DNA of 64,000 nt from Aidingimonas halophila (GTDB lineage Bacteria; Pseudomonadota; Gammaproteobacteria; Pseudomonadales; Halomonadaceae): positions 124,001 through 188,000 of the forward strand of contig NZ_FNNI01000002.1 in NCBI RefSeq assembly GCF_900106955.1. The letters are read 5' to 3'. This document shows positions 55,242 to 64,000 of this stretch, in pieces; the stretch's first letter is position 1, and every line of letters starts with the position of its first letter. The notes under the pieces were generated by a model. That model was not told the origin of the DNA. It was given only the letters and a program-made list of their open reading frames with translations, and made no database searches. The position numbers and the translations under genes are program-made.

Positions 55242-57567
55242 CGAGATACTCCTCGTGAGGCAGCCGCTGCTTGGCGGCATCGTACTCGTCGGCATGGAAA
55301 CGCAGCATGGCATATACACCGATAGCCGCCAGCGCCAGCACGAAAATCTCTCCTAGCGTATCCAGCGCCCTGAAATCGACCAGAATGACATTGACGATAT
55401 TGTGACCATGCCCTTCCGGCACACTGTTGGCCACCATGTAATCGGAAATACTCGGCAGTTGCTCGCCACTGATGACGGCCAGTATCAAGACAGTGATCAG
55501 GCCACCGGTCGCCAGCGCGACCACGACATCCCTCACTCGTTCCAACGGTGTCGACAACGTGGCGAAACGAGGCAAACGGAACAACACCAGGATCAACAGG
55601 ATGACGGTCAGCGTTTCGACCAGCATTTGGGTGATACCGAGATCCGGGGCACTGAAGAGCACGAACGTCAAGGCGATACAAAACCCCATGGTGCCAACAG
55701 CGGCTACCGAAGCCAGGCGCGAACGCATGATGCAGGCAGTCACCGCACCGGCCACCATCAGTCCGGCGACCAGGGCTTCGTGAGCACGCACATCCAGGCT
55801 GACATCCAGTACCAGGTCATGACGGTAGACCAGCGCATGCGATGTCAGCCCCACCAACACGAGCAGCGTCATGACCAGATAATTGCGAATGTAACCATTC
55901 TGCAGCATACGGGTCTGCCATTCGGAAACGACGACGATCAGATTCATCAACAGGAAATAGCAGGCTTCGGGACCGCGATTAAGTATCGGGTCGAGGCGTC
56001 CTTGCCAGTCGCGCCAACGCTCCCAATGGCGATAGATCAAGAGGCCGACCGCCAAGCTGATCAACGACAGGATCAGCGGCAGGTTCACACCATGCCAAAG
56101 CGCCAGATAGGAGTCGACGGCGCTACCCTCGACACTCGAGGCCGTAGCCATGACCAAGGGACTGACCCATGATGGCAACAGGCCGAACAACAATGACAAG
56201 GTCGCCAGCGTTGCCGGTCCCGCCAGCATTGAAACCGGCCCCTCATGTGGCGATCTGGGCGTGTCTTTCCAGCTACCGAAGAAAGGCCGGAGCGCCACGA
56301 TGGCCGCCGCTGCCATCGTCATGATCGCCGCGGCAAGGCTCATCATCAGCAACAACCCGTTCAACCGTTCGGCATGCAGCACCGATTCGAGCATCAATTC
56401 CTTGCCGATGAAACCAAGCATCGGAATGATGCCCCCCAGCGACAACGCCGCCACGACGGCACACACCATGGTAATGGGCATCGCCTTGCGCAAGCCGCCC
56501 ATGGCGGCGATGTCCTTGGTACCGGTCTCATGGTCGAGAATACCGGCCACCATGAACAGCGCCCCCTTGTAGAGGGAGTGGGCCAGCAGGAAAGTCGCGA
56601 AGGCGATCAGCGCTTCTTGCGTACCGATGCCCAACAGCATGGTCAGGGTGCCCAAGGCCATCACCGTGGAATATGCCAGCACCTGCTTTATGCCGGTATG
56701 ACGCAGGGCCAAGAACGCCCCGGTCACCATCGTTAGGGCACCGAACAATGACAGGATCAACGTCCAGCTCTCCGTTCCCCCCAGTGCAGGATGTAAACGG
56801 GCCATCAGGTAGATACCGGCCTTGACCATGGTGGCCGAATGCAGATAGGCGGAGACGGGTGTCGGCGCCGCCATGGCATTGGGTAACCAGAAATGGAACG
56901 GAAATTGCGCCGATTTGGTAAAGGCGCCTCCCAACAGGCATAACAGCATGGGCAGGTACAGTTCATGTTGACGCAGCGCATCACCACGGGTGATCAGTTC
57001 CTGCAGTGACCAACTGTTCCCCGCATTCGCCAACATTACCAGTCCCGCCATCAAGGCCATGCCACCGCCTACCGTGACGAACAGCCCTTGAAGTGCCGAT
57101 TTTCGGGCCTCGGGATCGTTGTGGTTGAAGCCGATCAGGAGGTAGGACGTGATGCTGGTCAGTTCCCAGAAGACGAACATGGCAACCAGGTTGTCGGCCA
57201 GCACCAACCCAAGCATCGACATCATGAAGGCGACTAACACGACATGGAAACGTGCCAGATCCTGGTGCCCTTTCAGATAGCCGCCAGCATAGACCAGGAC
57301 AAAAACACCGATCACGCTGATGAGTAAAGCGAACAGCAACGACAAGCCATCGAGCAGAAATGTCAGGGTGATATCCAGCCCCGGCATCCAGGCATACTCG
57401 AACACCAACGTGTCACCCGCGACCACTGACGGGAGCTGCCCGAACAGCCACAGCGCCAGCCCCGCCGGCAGGATAGCCATGACCAGGCCGGCCCGCTCCC
57501 CGAACCAGCGATGTAACAGTGGAGCGAAGGCCGCGAGAACGAACCCTCCCAATACGGCAAGTTGCAT
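55234..57567 (-). CDS. mrpA: Mrp antiporter subunit A (operon 1)
   Basis: Large NuoL-like subunit, 777 residues from ATG 57567 (AAGGAG at slightly wide spacing). About 20 membrane segments. Residues expected for ion translocation are there: Glu135 in FWELTSIT, Lys218 in [15 protein letters not shown], Lys249 in [11 protein letters not shown]. The C-terminal part has the DUF4040/MrpB-like domain [16 protein letters not shown] and [19 protein letters not shown]. First gene of operon 1; a promoter candidate lies about 100 bases upstream. Confidence 0.95.
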   Translation of the reverse strand: MQLAVLGGFVLAAFAPLLHRWFGERAGLVMAILPAGLALWLFGQLPSVVAGDTLVFEYAWMPGLDITLTFLLDGLSLLFALLISVIGVFVLVYAGGYLKGHQDLARFHVVLVAFMMSMLGLVLADNLVAMFVFWELTSITSYLLIGFNHNDPEARKSALQGLFVTVGGGMALMAGLVMLANAGNSWSLQELITRGDALRQHELYLPMLLCLLGGAFTKSAQFPFHFWLPNAMAAPTPVSAYLHSATMVKAGIYLMARLHPALGGTESWTLILSLFGALTMVTGAFLALRHTGIKQVLAYSTVMALGTLTMLLGIGTQEALIAFATFLLAHSLYKGALFMVAGILDHETGTKDIAAMGGLRKAMPITMVCAVVAALSLGGIIPMLGFIGKELMLESVLHAERLNGLLLMMSLAAAIMTMAAAAIVALRPFFGSWKDTPRSPHEGPVSMLAGPATLATLSLLFGLLPSWVSPLVMATASSVEGSAVDSYLALWHGVNLPLILSLISLAVGLLIYRHWERWRDWQGRLDPILNRGPEACYFLLMNLIVVVSEWQTRMLQNGYIRNYLVMTLLVLVGLTSHALVYRHDLVLDVSLDVRAHEALVAGLMVAGAVTACIMRSRLASVAAVGTMGFCIALTFVLFSAPDLGITQMLVETLTVILLILVLFRLPRFATLSTPLERVRDVVVALATGGLITVLILAVISGEQLPSISDYMVANSVPEGHGHNIVNVILVDFRALDTLGEIFVLALAAIGVYAMLRFHADEYDAAKQRLPHEEYLDG

Positions 57568-57668
57568 TACCTGCAGTCTCCTTGTCGTCTCCCTGGGCGG
57601 TTCGAACCATCGTCGCACCACCCGTGGCACGGTCAGCCTTGGCGGCAACCGTCATAGGTTCGGTAAAC

Positions 57669-57696
57669 TCTATAGATTCTCGGTCAGGGAAAGCAA
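57669..57696 (-). promoter_or_regulatory. Promoter candidate for Mrp operon 1
   Basis: Minus-strand TTGCTT at 57696-57691, 16-base spacer, TATAGA at 57674-57669. It lies about 105 bases ahead of mrpA in the 289-base region between the two divergent Mrp operons. Confidence 0.4.
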
Positions 57697-57762
57697 GGTC
57701 CGCAGACAATTCGGCGACGCTATCCACTTTGCGGTAGAGTATGACTGACCTTGGTTTCTGAA

Positions 57763-57813
57763 TCGGCATTGAGGTGCCGAGACCGGCATGATGACTCAGG
57801 CGATGACATCATG
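57763..57813 (+). promoter_or_regulatory. Two inverted repeats in the leader region of Mrp operon 2
   Basis: TCGGCA/TGCCGA around six bases at 57763-57780, then CATGATG/CATCATG around 13 bases at 57787-57813, within 95 bases of the mrpAB start. They could be operators or leader hairpins; no known regulator is implied. Confidence 0.35.
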
Positions 57814-57856
57814 GGAGTGAGCCCATTTCCGCTGGATCAGACAGGATGATCGTTAA

Positions 57857-60691
57857 ATGACTTTGGCATGGATTCCCTTGCTGACACTTCTTGGCGTGCT
57901 GATTCCGGTACCGATGGAACGCTTCGGACGGCGTCTGTGCACCCTCGCCACGGCCACGCCGGTAGTGATCGCTCTGATATTGGTCCTGTCCCAACTTCCG
58001 ATGTTACTGAGCGGTGGGCTGCCCCACTTCTCGCTCACCTGGATTCCCAGTCTGGGGCTTGATCTGGCATTCCGACTGGATGGTCTCTCGTTGCTGTTCG
58101 CCGTGCTGATTCTCGGCATTGGCCTGCTGATCATTCTCTATGCCAGTTACTATCTGTCTGCCGAAGAAGCCTCAGGGCGATTCTATGCCTATCTCATGCT
58201 GTTCATGACATCGATGATAGGCATCGTGATGGCCGACAACCTCATCCTGCTGTGGATCTTCTGGGAACTGACCAGCCTGTCGTCCTTCCTGTTGATCGGC
58301 TTCTGGTCCCATTGGACGGATGCCCGTAAAGGGGCGCGCATGGCCATGACCGTCACGGGTGCCGGTGGGCTGGCTCTATTGGCAGGACTCCTGCTGCTGG
58401 GTGATATGGCGGGCAGTTTCGACATGGGCACGGTGCTCGCCAGTGGCGAGGCTATCGTCGCCGACGACCGCTACCCGATCATGCTGGTACTCGTGTTGCT
58501 GGGCGCATTCACCAAGTCGGCCCAATTCCCGTTCCACTTCTGGCTCCCGCACGCCATGGCGGCGCCGACACCCGTCTCCGCCTATCTGCATTCGGCCACC
58601 ATGGTCAAGGCCGGCATTTTCCTCATGGCCCGCCTGCACCCAGCCATCGGCGACAGCCTGCTTTGGTCCTGGCTGGTGACCCTGACAGGCATGGCAACTT
58701 TTCTGTACGGCGCCTGGTTCGCTCTTGTCAAGACCGACCTCAAGGCCATTCTGGCGTTCTCCACGGTCAGTCACCTCGGGCTGATTACCGCCTTGCTGGG
58801 AATCGGTAGTCCCATGGCCATCGTCGCGGCCCTATTCCACATTCTCAATCACGCCGCCTTCAAGGGCGCGATGTTCATGAATGCCGGCATCATCGACCAT
58901 GAGACCGGCACACGTGAACTGGACCAGCTCGGTGCACTGCGGCATGCAATGCCCATGACGGCTCTGGTGACCATGATCGCCGCCGCCGCGATGGCCGGCG
59001 TACCGTTTCTCAATGGGTTCCTGTCCAAGGAAATGTTCTTTGCCGAGACGCTGTATACGCCCCTGCTGGGTGGACTCGGCTGGTTGCTGCCGATGCTGGC
59101 GACCCTGGGGGGGATTCTGTCAGTAGCCTACTCGCTGCGCCTGGTACATGCCGTCTTCTTCAAGCCCGCCAGGCGCCAACCACCGAAAACGCCTCATGAA
59201 CCGCCGCGACTAATGCGGGCACCCGCCATGTTGCTGGTCATGATCTGTATCGCCGTCGGCCTCTTTCCCGCCCTGCTGGCGACAGGCATTCTTGAACTGG
59301 CCAGTACTGCTGTGCTGGAGTCGGTACCGGAACTGCATCTTGCCATCTGGCATGGCGTCAACCTGCCCCTGTTGATGAGCCTCATCGCCATCATCGCAGG
59401 AGTTGCCACCTATGGCCTCCACATTCACCTCAAGCGTTTTGTCAGACAGTTCGCTCCGATAGACGCACGCCTGGTCTTCGAGGGAGCCATTCAGACAATC
59501 GCATCCATCGCGCATACGCTGACCCGACGCCTGGACAACGGTTCGCTGCAGCGATACATGAGTTGGCTGCTGGGCGGTGCGTTACTGCTGGCCACATTGG
59601 GATTGGTACAACTACCCCGACTGGATGGCGGACAGGCGACCCACCCGGTCGACGGGATCTTGCTACTCGGCGCGGCATTGATGATTTTCGGTGCCATCGG
59701 CACCGTGGTATCACATCGCCACCGCCTCATTTCCTTGCTGATGCTCTCGGTCGTTGGACTGGTCGTATCGCTGACTTTCGCCCGCTTCTCAGCCCCGGAT
59801 CTGGCACTGACACAGCTGTCAGTGGAAGTCGTCACCATGATTCTGCTCATGCTGGCGTTGTTCTTCCTGCCACAGAAGACACCGCGCGAGTCCTCGGCCA
59901 AGCGTAATATCCGTGATCTCACACTGGCCGGCAGCCTGGGCATGGTGATCGCCAGCCTCAACTATGCCGTGCTGACCCGAGATATCGACAGCATCTCCAA
60001 TTTCTTCGTCGAGAACAGTGTTCCTGGCGGTGGCGGCCATAATGTGGTCAATGTCATCCTGGTCGACTTCCGCGGCTTCGATACGCTGGGGGAAATCACC
60101 GTACTCGCGCTGGCCGGCCTGGCCATCTACAAGTTGCTCAACCGCCTGCGCCTTTTCATGCCGCACAGTGACGGTGAGGGGCGTGTCTGGTCTCCCGACC
60201 GATATCCGATGATCCTCACTAGCGTCTCCCAGACGCTGTTACCGCTGGCACTGCTGGTATCGGCCTTCATTTTCCTGAGAGGCCACAACCAGCCGGGTGG
60301 CGGATTCATCGCCGGTCTGATCACCGCCGTGGCATTGATCCTGATCTACATGGCGCGAGGAGTGGAGTGGACGCAGTCACACCTGGACTTTCCCTATCAA
60401 CCGGTTGCCATCGGCGGCGTCGCCGTTGCCACGTTGACGGGACTCGGTAGCTTCGTTTTCGGTTATCCGTTCCTGACATCGGCCTTCGGCCACTTCCATT
60501 TGCCATGGTTGGGAGACTTCGAACTGGCGACAGCGATGCTGTTCGACCTGGGTGTTTACCTCGCGGTGGTCGGTGCCACTCTGATGATCCTGGCCAACCT
60601 CGGCAAGGTAACGACACCCCATCGCCCCAGAAAAGACGACTCGCGAGCCGGCACCCAGCAGCCGCAGCCTTCCAGCAAGGAGCCACGTTGA
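57857..60691 (+). CDS. mrpAB: Mrp antiporter subunit A fused to subunit B (operon 2)
   Basis: A single 944-residue protein that joins subunit A (residues about 1-770) and subunit B (about 780-915), the layout of group 2 Mrp/Pha systems. Conserved residues: Glu137 in FWELTSLS, Lys220 in [15 protein letters not shown], Lys251 in [11 protein letters not shown]. The B part has [20 protein letters not shown] and [17 protein letters not shown]. It ends with a 25-residue hydrophilic tail. AGGA lies upstream of the ATG. It is first in operon 2 and divergent from operon 1; mrpC begins at its stop codon. Confidence 0.95.
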   Translation: MTLAWIPLLTLLGVLIPVPMERFGRRLCTLATATPVVIALILVLSQLPMLLSGGLPHFSLTWIPSLGLDLAFRLDGLSLLFAVLILGIGLLIILYASYYLSAEEASGRFYAYLMLFMTSMIGIVMADNLILLWIFWELTSLSSFLLIGFWSHWTDARKGARMAMTVTGAGGLALLAGLLLLGDMAGSFDMGTVLASGEAIVADDRYPIMLVLVLLGAFTKSAQFPFHFWLPHAMAAPTPVSAYLHSATMVKAGIFLMARLHPAIGDSLLWSWLVTLTGMATFLYGAWFALVKTDLKAILAFSTVSHLGLITALLGIGSPMAIVAALFHILNHAAFKGAMFMNAGIIDHETGTRELDQLGALRHAMPMTALVTMIAAAAMAGVPFLNGFLSKEMFFAETLYTPLLGGLGWLLPMLATLGGILSVAYSLRLVHAVFFKPARRQPPKTPHEPPRLMRAPAMLLVMICIAVGLFPALLATGILELASTAVLESVPELHLAIWHGVNLPLLMSLIAIIAGVATYGLHIHLKRFVRQFAPIDARLVFEGAIQTIASIAHTLTRRLDNGSLQRYMSWLLGGALLLATLGLVQLPRLDGGQATHPVDGILLLGAALMIFGAIGTVVSHRHRLISLLMLSVVGLVVSLTFARFSAPDLALTQLSVEVVTMILLMLALFFLPQKTPRESSAKRNIRDLTLAGSLGMVIASLNYAVLTRDIDSISNFFVENSVPGGGGHNVVNVILVDFRGFDTLGEITVLALAGLAIYKLLNRLRLFMPHSDGEGRVWSPDRYPMILTSVSQTLLPLALLVSAFIFLRGHNQPGGGFIAGLITAVALILIYMARGVEWTQSHLDFPYQPVAIGGVAVATLTGLGSFVFGYPFLTSAFGHFHLPWLGDFELATAMLFDLGVYLAVVGATLMILANLGKVTTPHRPRKDDSRAGTQQPQPSSKEPR

Positions 60692-61038
60692 TGGAAAGCC
60701 TGTATGCCATTACCACCGGCGTCATGAGTGCCTGTGGGCTGTTTCTGATACTACGAGGCCGCACCTTTCCCGTGGTCGTTGGCCTGACGTTGCTATCTTA
60801 CGCCGTCAACCTGTTTCTGTTTTCGATGGGCGGCCTGACCACCGACGGCGCGGTCATTCTCGATGGCTTTGCCGACTATGCCGACCCGCTCCCCCAGGCG
60901 CTGGTCCTGACCGCCATCGTCATCGGCTTCGCCATGACCGCTTTCGTGGTCATCCTTGCCATGCGCGCCCGAGGCGACCTGGGCAATGATCATGTCGACG
61001 GTCGACAGACCGACGACAGCAGGGAGGAGCACAGGTGA
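60691..61038 (+). CDS. mrpC: Mrp antiporter subunit C (operon 2)
   Basis: NuoK-like subunit, 115 residues, three membrane segments. The start ATG shares its A with the TGA of mrpAB. Hallmarks: CGLFLILRGRTFPVVVGLTLL and [17 protein letters not shown] (shown as RGRTFPVVVGLTLL). Similar in length and final helix to mrpC of operon 1. Its stop overlaps the mrpD GTG. Confidence 0.95.
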   Translation: MESLYAITTGVMSACGLFLILRGRTFPVVVGLTLLSYAVNLFLFSMGGLTTDGAVILDGFADYADPLPQALVLTAIVIGFAMTAFVVILAMRARGDLGNDHVDGRQTDDSREEHR

Positions 61039-62546
61039 GCCAACATCTGATCATCCTGCCGATCCTGCTGCCCCTGATCGCCGGCATCGTTCTCCTGCGC
61101 ACACGGGCCGGCAGTAGTCGACACAAGCGTTTAATGAGCGCCCTGGCCACCATCTTGCTGATCGCCGTGGCTGTAGCATTGACCACGACGGCAAGTAGTG
61201 GCGAGGTGACCTACTATGCCCTTGGTGACTGGCGGCCTCCTTTCGGTATCGTCCTGGTACTGGACCGCCTGTCGGCGTTGATGGTTCTGCTCACCGCGAT
61301 ACTGGCGCTAGGGTGTGTCATCTATGCCTGTGCCGGTGTCGACGAGGAGGGGAGCAATTTCCACGGACTGTTCCAGCTTCAGCTGATGGGGATCAATGGG
61401 GCCTTCCTGACCGGCGATCTTTTCAACCTGTTCGTCTTCTTCGAAGTGCTGTTGCTGGCATCCTACGCACTACTGATGCATGGCGGCGGCAAGGGCCGCA
61501 TCCAGGCCGGTCTGCACTACGTGGTACTCAACCTGGCCGGCTCATCGCTGTTTTTGATCGCCGTCGGGGTCCTCTATGGAGCGACAGGCACGCTGAACAT
61601 GGCCGACATGGCCGTACGGCTATCCGACATCGACCCTGAACGCACTGGTCTGGTAAGAGCCGGTGCCCTGCTGCTGCTCGTTGTCTTCGGACTCAAGGCA
61701 GCCATTCTGCCATTGTATTTCTGGCTGCCACGCGCCTATGCTGCGGCTCCCGCTCCGGTGGCCGCGTTGTTCGCCATCATGACGAAGGTGGGCATCTACG
61801 CCATTCTACGCGTCTATCACCTGGTATTCGGAGATCATGCCGGCAGTCTGTCGGCACCCGATCAGCCCTGGATCTGGTGGCTGTCGCTGGCCACACTGAC
61901 AATGGCCGCAACCGGCGTACTCGCGGCCCGGGATCTACGTCTTTTGATAGCCTACCTGGTGCTGGTCTCCGTAGGCACGTTGCTGGCAGGAATCGGTATG
62001 CGCACCCCCGATGCCACGCAGGCCCTCCTCTATTATTTGATTCACACGACACTGGTCACCGGCGGCCTGTTCCTGCTCGCCGAAATGATCGGCATCCAGC
62101 GAGGCAAAGCCGGCACACGATTGGTCAAGGGACGCCCCATGCATCACGCTAACCTGTTAGCGGGCCTATTCTTCCTCGGTGCCGTTGCGATTGCCGGGCT
62201 TCCTCCGCTTTCCGGCGCCATAGGCAAGGTGCTGATATTGCAATCGGCCGGTCCGGATCAACAACTCTGGTTGTGGCCGATTCTGCTGCTTTCCGGACTG
62301 TGTGCCCTGATAGCCCTCTCCCGAGCCGGCTCGACCCTATTCTGGCGTGGCCAGGACGGGACGCCCGGCCATACCCACGTCTCTCGGTGCCAATGGTTCG
62401 GTGTCGTCTGGTTGCTTGCCGCTTCTCCGCTGATCGTTGTCTTCGCCGGCCCCATCAATGACTACACCGCCGCCACGGCAGAGCAGTTGGCCACGCCGGA
62501 AACGCATATCCGTGCGTTGCTGCCCGATAAGGGAGATGAGTCATGA
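61035..62546 (+). CDS. mrpD: Mrp antiporter subunit D (operon 2)
   Basis: NuoN/M-like subunit of 503 residues. GTG start at 61035 overlaps the end of mrpC. Membrane Glu in VFFEVLLLASYALL; conserved Lys in FGLKAAILPLYFWLP and AIMTKVGIYAILRVY. Fourteen predicted membrane segments. It differs clearly from the D subunit of operon 1, so the two operons are old paralogues rather than a recent copy. Confidence 0.95.
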   Translation: MSQHLIILPILLPLIAGIVLLRTRAGSSRHKRLMSALATILLIAVAVALTTTASSGEVTYYALGDWRPPFGIVLVLDRLSALMVLLTAILALGCVIYACAGVDEEGSNFHGLFQLQLMGINGAFLTGDLFNLFVFFEVLLLASYALLMHGGGKGRIQAGLHYVVLNLAGSSLFLIAVGVLYGATGTLNMADMAVRLSDIDPERTGLVRAGALLLLVVFGLKAAILPLYFWLPRAYAAAPAPVAALFAIMTKVGIYAILRVYHLVFGDHAGSLSAPDQPWIWWLSLATLTMAATGVLAARDLRLLIAYLVLVSVGTLLAGIGMRTPDATQALLYYLIHTTLVTGGLFLLAEMIGIQRGKAGTRLVKGRPMHHANLLAGLFFLGAVAIAGLPPLSGAIGKVLILQSAGPDQQLWLWPILLLSGLCALIALSRAGSTLFWRGQDGTPGHTHVSRCQWFGVVWLLAASPLIVVFAGPINDYTAATAEQLATPETHIRALLPDKGDES

Positions 62547-63040
62547 TTGCCCCACGTGTTTGGCTGCCCACCCCGCTACTGTCGATCCTGCTGCTGATCG
62601 TCTGGCTATTGTTGGTCCGCAGCATCGCGTTCGGTCATATTTTCCTGGGCACCTTCCTGGGCATTGCTATCCCATTGGTGACACAACGTTTCTGGGATGC
62701 TCAGCCGCGAGTCAAGAAACCGTGGTTGCTTCTCCGTTTCGTACTACGTGTACTGAAGGACATCATCCTTGCCAACCTGGAAGTCGCATGGTTGATCATC
62801 AACCCCTGGCGGCGAACACGTCCGGCGTTCATCGAGTACCCGTTGATGCTCGAAGAGCGCTTTCCCATCACACTGCTGGCGAATACCATCAGCCTCACCC
62901 CCGGCACCGTCTCGGCCAATCTACGCATGGATGGCAGAACCCTGCTGATCCACGCGCTTGATGTCGGCGATGAGGATGCGCTCATCGAGACCATTCGCGA
63001 ACGTTACGAACGTCCCATCAAGGAGATCTACGAATGCTAG
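62543..63040 (+). CDS. mrpE: Mrp antiporter subunit E (operon 2)
   Basis: 165-residue subunit with N-terminal membrane segments (LLSILLLIVWLLLVRSIAFG) and the family signature LANTISLTPGTVSANLRM, then LLIHALDVGDEDALIETI. Its ATG overlaps the mrpD stop and its 3' end overlaps mrpF by seven bases. Confidence 0.94.
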   Translation: MIAPRVWLPTPLLSILLLIVWLLLVRSIAFGHIFLGTFLGIAIPLVTQRFWDAQPRVKKPWLLLRFVLRVLKDIILANLEVAWLIINPWRRTRPAFIEYPLMLEERFPITLLANTISLTPGTVSANLRMDGRTLLIHALDVGDEDALIETIRERYERPIKEIYEC

Positions 63041-63303
63041 ACACCGCATTGTGGATCAGTCTGGCCCTGATCGTGATGGCCCTGGCCCTGAACGTCTATC
63101 GACTGACCATCGGCCCCTCGCTACCCGACAGGTTGCTGGCACTGGATACCATGTATGTCAACTCCATTGCCCTGATCGTACTATTGGGGCTATGGCTCAA
63201 CACCAAGCACTATTTCGAAGCGGCATTGCTGATCGCCATGCTCGGTTTCATCAGCACAGTGGCTGTCTGCAAGTACCTGTTGCGCGGCGATATCATCGAG
63301 TAA
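63034..63303 (+). CDS. mrpF: Mrp antiporter subunit F (operon 2)
   Basis: Three-TM subunit of 89 residues, the same length as mrpF of operon 1 with the TTG start I chose there. Signature: LTIGPSLPDRLLALDTMYVN and LLIAMLGFISTVAVCKYLL. AAGGAG lies ahead of the ATG within mrpE. Confidence 0.94.
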   Translation: MLDTALWISLALIVMALALNVYRLTIGPSLPDRLLALDTMYVNSIALIVLLGLWLNTKHYFEAALLIAMLGFISTVAVCKYLLRGDIIE

Positions 63304-63316
63304 GGGAGATGTCGGG

Positions 63317-63709
63317 ATGACACATTACGTAATTCTGGAGGGTGTGATCGCGTTTTTCCTGATCGCCGGTGGCGCTTTTGCTTTCATCGGTTCACTGGGC
63401 ATGACCCATCTTCGCGACTTCTACATGCGCCTGCACGGCCCGACCAAATCCACCACCATCGGCATTGGCTGTATTCTGATCGCATCAATGCTGTACTTCT
63501 GGGTCACCGAGGGTAAACCCGATATCCAGGAACTCCTGATCACGCTGTTCCTGTTCATCACCGCCCCCGTGACTGCACACCTGCTGGCCAAGACAGGACT
63601 GCACCTGCGATTGGAGCACGTCGAGAAGACGCGTGGCCATCCGGTCGAATTACGCCGCGAGGAAGTGGGAGAAAAACCCGTACCGCACCCCGACAAGGGG
63701 CATGGTTAA
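63317..63709 (+). CDS. mrpG: Mrp antiporter subunit G (operon 2)
   Basis: Subunit of 130 residues with three membrane segments (VIAFFLIAGGAFAFIGSLG, IGIGCILIASMLYFWV, ELLITLFLFITAPVTAHLLAK) and the motif LGMTHLRDFYMRLHGPTKST. The C-terminal hydrophilic tail is shorter than in operon 1. Last gene of operon 2; AGGGAG precedes the ATG. It is convergent with hemH eight bases away. Confidence 0.94.
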   Translation: MTHYVILEGVIAFFLIAGGAFAFIGSLGMTHLRDFYMRLHGPTKSTTIGIGCILIASMLYFWVTEGKPDIQELLITLFLFITAPVTAHLLAKTGLHLRLEHVEKTRGHPVELRREEVGEKPVPHPDKGHG

Positions 63710-63717
63710 GGCATGCT

Positions 63718-64000
63718 TCATACCCACCCCGACAATTCGTTACGCATCACGCCCAGTAGTGCCTGAATATGGTCATCCCGGTCGTTCAGGCACGGCACAT
63801 AGGTAAATCCTTCGCCTCCCGCCTCCAGAAAGCTCTCCTTGATCTGTTGCTGAATCTCTTCCAGCGTTTCCACGCAGTCAGCGGCAAAGGCTGGTGAAAT
63901 CACGGCAATATCCTTATATCCCTGGCGGGCCAATTCGGCGACATGATCAACCGTCGCCGGGCCGACCCATTTTTCAGGACCGAATTGTGACTGAAATGTC
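63718..64000 (-). CDS. hemH: Ferrochelatase, C-terminal part
   Basis: Inserts Fe2+ into protoporphyrin IX, the last heme-synthesis step. Only the last 94 residues lie in the window; the gene continues to the right. FQSQFGPEKWVGPAT followed by ISPAFAADCVETLEEI matches the ferrochelatase C-terminal half, and the Glu of ETLEEI corresponds to the catalytic glutamate. The ending GVMRNELSGWV is normal. The frame stays open to the window edge. Confidence 0.93.
   Translation of the reverse strand, partial: TFQSQFGPEKWVGPATVDHVAELARQGYKDIAVISPAFAADCVETLEEIQQQIKESFLEAGGEGFTYVPCLNDRDDHIQALLGVMRNELSGWV

Noticed and set aside
57846-57860. Four-codon leader frame (Met-Ile-Val-Lys) overlapping the mrpAB start
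   Set aside because: Too short to support; no separate ribosome site at proper spacing.

Overview
The window reads as a gene-dense piece (about 62 genes, almost no filler) of the chromosome of a moderately halophilic gammaproteobacterium, most likely Halomonadaceae (Halomonas-like). The case rests on acidic proteins with D/E-rich linkers, a BCCT compatible-solute carrier, glycine-betaine catabolism arranged as in Pseudomonas, two Mrp cation/proton antiporter operons, a PHA repressor and a normal gammaproteobacterial housekeeping set. The organism call is inference from gene content. I found no rRNA, tRNA, insertion sequence, prophage, CRISPR array or integration scar.

Layout. 1-3051: NAD-dependent molybdenum formate dehydrogenase (alpha subunit cut by the window edge; beta subunit carrying its own NuoE-type domain). 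3283-5662: PRC-barrel exported protein and BCCT transporter. 5730-8374: DEDDh exonuclease coupled to a CNMP/CBS/DUF294 protein. 8545-10041: DUF4168 exported protein and a small EAL phosphodiesterase. 10064-17828: dimethylglycine-demethylase operon (M19-like protein, DUF5943-like protein, dgcA, dgcB, etfA, etfB). 17999-20949: sugar dehydrogenase, mtgA, gbdR. 22150-24369: glutathione-dependent formaldehyde oxidation with a divergent LysR regulator. 24408-28006: Crp-type relic, serine deaminase with a divergent LysR regulator, and an unrecognised membrane protein. 28066-33681: macromolecular synthesis operon rpsU-dnaG-rpoD and divergent tsaD. 33653-36501: plsY, folB-folK, cca. 36546-45097: apaH, apaG, rsmA, pdxA, surA, lptD facing amgK-murU. 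45143-50400: osmC-like, coq7, HIT, prkB-like, purD, phaR, rsmE. 50380-63709: a lytic transglycosylase at the end of a seven-gene Mrp operon, back to back with a second, six-gene Mrp operon whose A and B are fused. 63718-64000: 3' end of hemH.

Functional logic. Several loci in the first 27 kb fit one route: uptake of a betaine-type solute (BCCT), control by a GbdR-like activator, oxidative demethylation of dimethylglycine (DgcAB with its own ETF), removal of the released formaldehyde through glutathione (AdhC, FghA) to formate, oxidation of formate by NAD-linked FDH, and conversion of serine to pyruvate (SdaA). The two Mrp operons serve sodium/pH homeostasis. The strongest candidates for new biology are the divergent duplicated Mrp locus, the M19-like protein of the betaine operon that appears to lack half of the metal site, the coupled DUF294/exonuclease pair, and the six-TM protein next to the serine-deaminase regulator. 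I did not see an unmistakably new multi-gene system.
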